Assembly: GCA_003215415.1 (NCBI GenBank)
Contig: QCKK01000013.1
Span: 1-33,513 of the forward strand
Source: Prochlorococcus sp. AG-409-N21
GTDB taxonomy: Bacteria; Cyanobacteriota; Cyanobacteriia; PCC-6307; Cyanobiaceae
Length of the DNA: 33,513 bases
Direction: 5' to 3'
Shown here: in pieces, positions 32,003-33,513 of the stretch
Layout: every line of letters starts with the position of its first letter
How positions within the stretch are numbered: position 1 is the stretch's first letter
The notes under the pieces: model-generated
Seen by the model: only the letters and a program-made list of their open reading frames with translations
Database searches by the model: none
What the model was told of the DNA's origin: nothing
Position numbers and translations under genes: made by a program

Positions 32003-32608
32003 TTGAACTCGCACATCAATTCATCTCATATACCTGACAGCCCTGTTACTGCAACTCGCATGCCTGCAGGTCAATCCGTTTTGATAGACAACAGCCAGCT
32101 GAAAGTAAGGTCATGCCTAGAGGTAGTTAAAGGTGTTGCAAGGGTTTACTGCCCATGCGAAGAAACTGAAGGAATGACATTGGCTTTTCTTCAAGAAGGA
32201 GATGAACTACGCACCGACCGTCTATGTAGTGAGGGAGTCTGTGTAGAAGCTCTTACAACTCTTACATTCAGAAATTTTCATAAAGAGTCAGACAGTGTTG
32301 GCTATGACCTTGTAAATGAATGGACATTACAACTACTTCGTATTAGACATTTGGGTAGTGCGGAGCAAAGATTGCAAGCTTTATTAGCTCTACTTGTAAA
32401 TAGATTGGGTAGAAGATGTGGAGAATGGTGCGACTTGCCATTTCGACTAACTCATGACCGAATCGGAGAATTAATAGGATCAACCCGGGTCACATCCACA
32501 AGACTTATTTCACGCCTACGTACAGCGAAGTTAATCAACGTTCCAACTGGGGAACAAAAGCTACGCCTAGCACCATCACTAATCGAATCATCGCCTATAG
32601 CAGCTTAA
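32003..32608 (+). CDS. Crp/Fnr-family transcriptional regulator
   Basis: This 201-aa protein has a cNMP-like N-terminal domain (QLKVRSCLEVVKGVARVYCP, then MTLAFLQEGDELRT) and a C-terminal helix-turn-helix (LTHDRIGELIGSTRVTSTRL, then ISRLRTAKL). The TTG start gives the full domain. An ATG at 32060 is an alternative. Several Cys residues occur in the N-terminal half (CPCEETEG, and LCSEGVC), which could be redox or metal sensing as in FNR-type proteins, but no clean [4Fe-4S] set is obvious. It is placed between the two ferritins with a Fur-like box upstream, so iron-linked control is likely. Confidence 0.92.
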   Translation: MNSHINSSHIPDSPVTATRMPAGQSVLIDNSQLKVRSCLEVVKGVARVYCPCEETEGMTLAFLQEGDELRTDRLCSEGVCVEALTTLTFRNFHKESDSVGYDLVNEWTLQLLRIRHLGSAEQRLQALLALLVNRLGRRCGEWCDLPFRLTHDRIGELIGSTRVTSTRLISRLRTAKLINVPTGEQKLRLAPSLIESSPIAA

Positions 32609-32610
32609 AA

Positions 32611-32871
32611 ATGCAATTAATACAAAAATCAAGTGTATCTCTGATTGCAAGTCTATGCAGGGAAGTTAGCTCTATAAGAAATAAGGAGAGTCAAATGAGA
32701 CTAGCTCTCAATAGTTGTATTAATAATAAACTGAAGTTAAGAATCGAAAAAGAAATTCTATTGCTAAGTCACAGAAAAAATGAGGTTTTAAAATCAGCCA
32801 TTACTATAAGAGAATCAAACTTGGGAGATAATCTTTCACTTGAATTTCTTATCGAATTATGCACTAGGTGA
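32611..32871 (+). CDS. Helical protein downstream of Crp/Fnr regulator
   Basis: This 86-aa protein starts 2 bp after the regulator stop, so the two are co-translated. It is highly helical (SLIASLCREVSSIRNKESQM, then NNKLKLRIEKEILLLSHRKNE) and could form a coiled coil. I do not recognise a named family. Given the coupling, a partner or modulator of the regulator is a reasonable guess. Confidence 0.68.
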   Translation: MQLIQKSSVSLIASLCREVSSIRNKESQMRLALNSCINNKLKLRIEKEILLLSHRKNEVLKSAITIRESNLGDNLSLEFLIELCTR

Positions 32872-32875
32872 GAAT

Positions 32876-32897
32876 TAAAAATCCCAAGTAATTTTTA
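32876..32897. terminator. Bidirectional hairpin between regulator operon and second ferritin
   Basis: TAAAAAT and ATTTTTA form a 7-bp inverted repeat with an 8-nt loop (CCCAAGTA) in the 50-bp gap between convergent genes. The A/T arms give a terminator-like structure in both directions. The stem is weak, so the role is inferred from position. Confidence 0.5.
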
Positions 32898-32921
32898 GGA
32901 CTACATTATTTCTAGGATTCA

Positions 32922-33500
32922 CTAAGATAGTTTGGCAGGACTATTTTTACCTTCATATAGTTCCCCGTCAATAATCAAAAGAGCGGAGGAATTATTTTCT
33001 GCAAATTTAACCCTGCCAAGAAGATATGCAAATTCGTTTTCAGATGTAAGCTGGTTGTCAACGATAGGGTCAAGGAAAACTGTTGTTCTAACATCTGAGG
33101 AACGTTCAGCTGAAGAATAAAGTTGTTGAACTGAGGTTGTATTTTCTGCTTCCATTTTGAAGGCATAGTTAATAATTTCTTCTACCGATTTCCATTGCTG
33201 ATTGGGAGCAGGAATTTCTTGAAGCTCTACAGTCTGGCCCCGAGCTATCAGGTAATCAGCAAATTTTGCTGCATGTTGTTGTTCAGAGCTGGATTCATCA
33301 CTAAAGAACTTAGAGAAACCTCTCAATTCTCTTTCTGAAAACCATATTGCCATTGCAAAATAAACTGCACTAGCATTTCTTTCAAAAGTAAGATGATCTT
33401 GAAATGCGGAGATAAGTGAATCTTCCATTGGCTGAGCAATTGCGCGGCCAGATGGACCTGTAATTAAAGGGGTAGATTGTCTATCAGAAATAGTTGTCAT
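32922..33500 (-). CDS. Ferritin, marine-cyanobacterial SynFtn type
   Basis: This 192-aa ferritin resembles SynFtn of marine Synechococcus as I recall it (GPSGRAIAQPM, ERNASAVYFAMAIWFSERELRGF, TTVFLDPIVDNQL, NEFAYLLGRVKFAENNSSALLIID). Ferroxidase ligands are E40, E73, H76, E117, Q150 and E154. It also has the extra E69 four residues before E73, the position noted as unusual in SynFtn, whereas the first ferritin has Lys there. This suggests different iron-oxidation mechanisms in the two copies. The N-terminal ~20 residues are a variable extension. The promoter lies outside the window. Confidence 0.95.
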   Translation of the reverse strand: MTTISDRQSTPLITGPSGRAIAQPMEDSLISAFQDHLTFERNASAVYFAMAIWFSERELRGFSKFFSDESSSEQQHAAKFADYLIARGQTVELQEIPAPNQQWKSVEEIINYAFKMEAENTTSVQQLYSSAERSSDVRTTVFLDPIVDNQLTSENEFAYLLGRVKFAENNSSALLIIDGELYEGKNSPAKLS

Positions 33501-33513
33501 GAATCAAATAATT

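Noticed and set aside
1-33513. tRNA genes, CRISPR arrays, transposases, integrases
   Set aside because: I looked for TTCGA(A/N)TC T-arm signatures, regularly spaced repeats and DDE/tyrosine-recombinase motifs and saw none in any intergenic region.

Overview
The window looks like a chromosomal segment of a picocyanobacterium, most likely low-light-type Prochlorococcus. It is AT-rich and tightly packed. It encodes the photosystem I subunit PsaK, plant/cyanobacterial-only families (DUF2499/Ycf49-like, DUF3593, YggT/Ycf19, Thf1/Psb29), a high-light-inducible (Hli) mini-protein, a DUF3104 protein and SynFtn-type ferritin, a combination typical of marine Prochlorococcus/Synechococcus. I found no tRNA, rRNA, CRISPR array, transposase or integrase. 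The strain assignment is inference from gene content and base composition.

Layout. (1) 1-1414: the end of a MalG-type sugar permease and its MalK-type ATPase, overlapping by 4 bp. (2) 1448-2423: DUF2499, DUF3593 and psaK, all on the plus strand. (3) 2443-5603, minus strand: dxs (first enzyme of the MEP isoprenoid pathway) followed by an FAD oxidoreductase whose reading frame starts at the dxs stop without an ATG, GTG or TTG. (4) 5723-11309: ilvA, scpB-like, yggT, a minus-strand MazG-type pyrophosphatase, pyk and an orphan MacB/FtsX-type permease. (5) 11492-15457: a proteostasis block with ftsH, clpP, thf1/psb29 and the ClpP adaptor clpS, plus a small membrane protein.

(6) 15506-24815 is an accessory-looking stretch of small, mostly orphan genes, several shorter than 60 aa (Hli, a four-cysteine 54-aa protein, a 47-aa membrane protein, a 45-aa protein). 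It is flanked by two related small helix-turn-helix proteins (16133 and 24264), contains two proteins sharing an N-terminal module (17503 and 20381), and holds a lone GT-B-like glycosyltransferase candidate. (7) 24857-30220: a three-gene ABC-2 exporter (minus strand), divergent from a PaO/CAO-type Rieske oxygenase with a C-terminal membrane anchor, then an orphan ABC ATPase and a zinc-ribbon membrane protein. (8) 30361-33500: an iron module with a peroxiredoxin-fold protein lacking the usual cysteine pair, two ferritins, and a Crp/Fnr-type regulator preceded by a Fur-box-like inverted repeat.

The best candidates for new biology are the small-protein region (6), the divergent Rieske/exporter/ATPase group (7), and the two-ferritin/Crp unit with its Fur-like site (8). 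Nothing resembles a known defence island.
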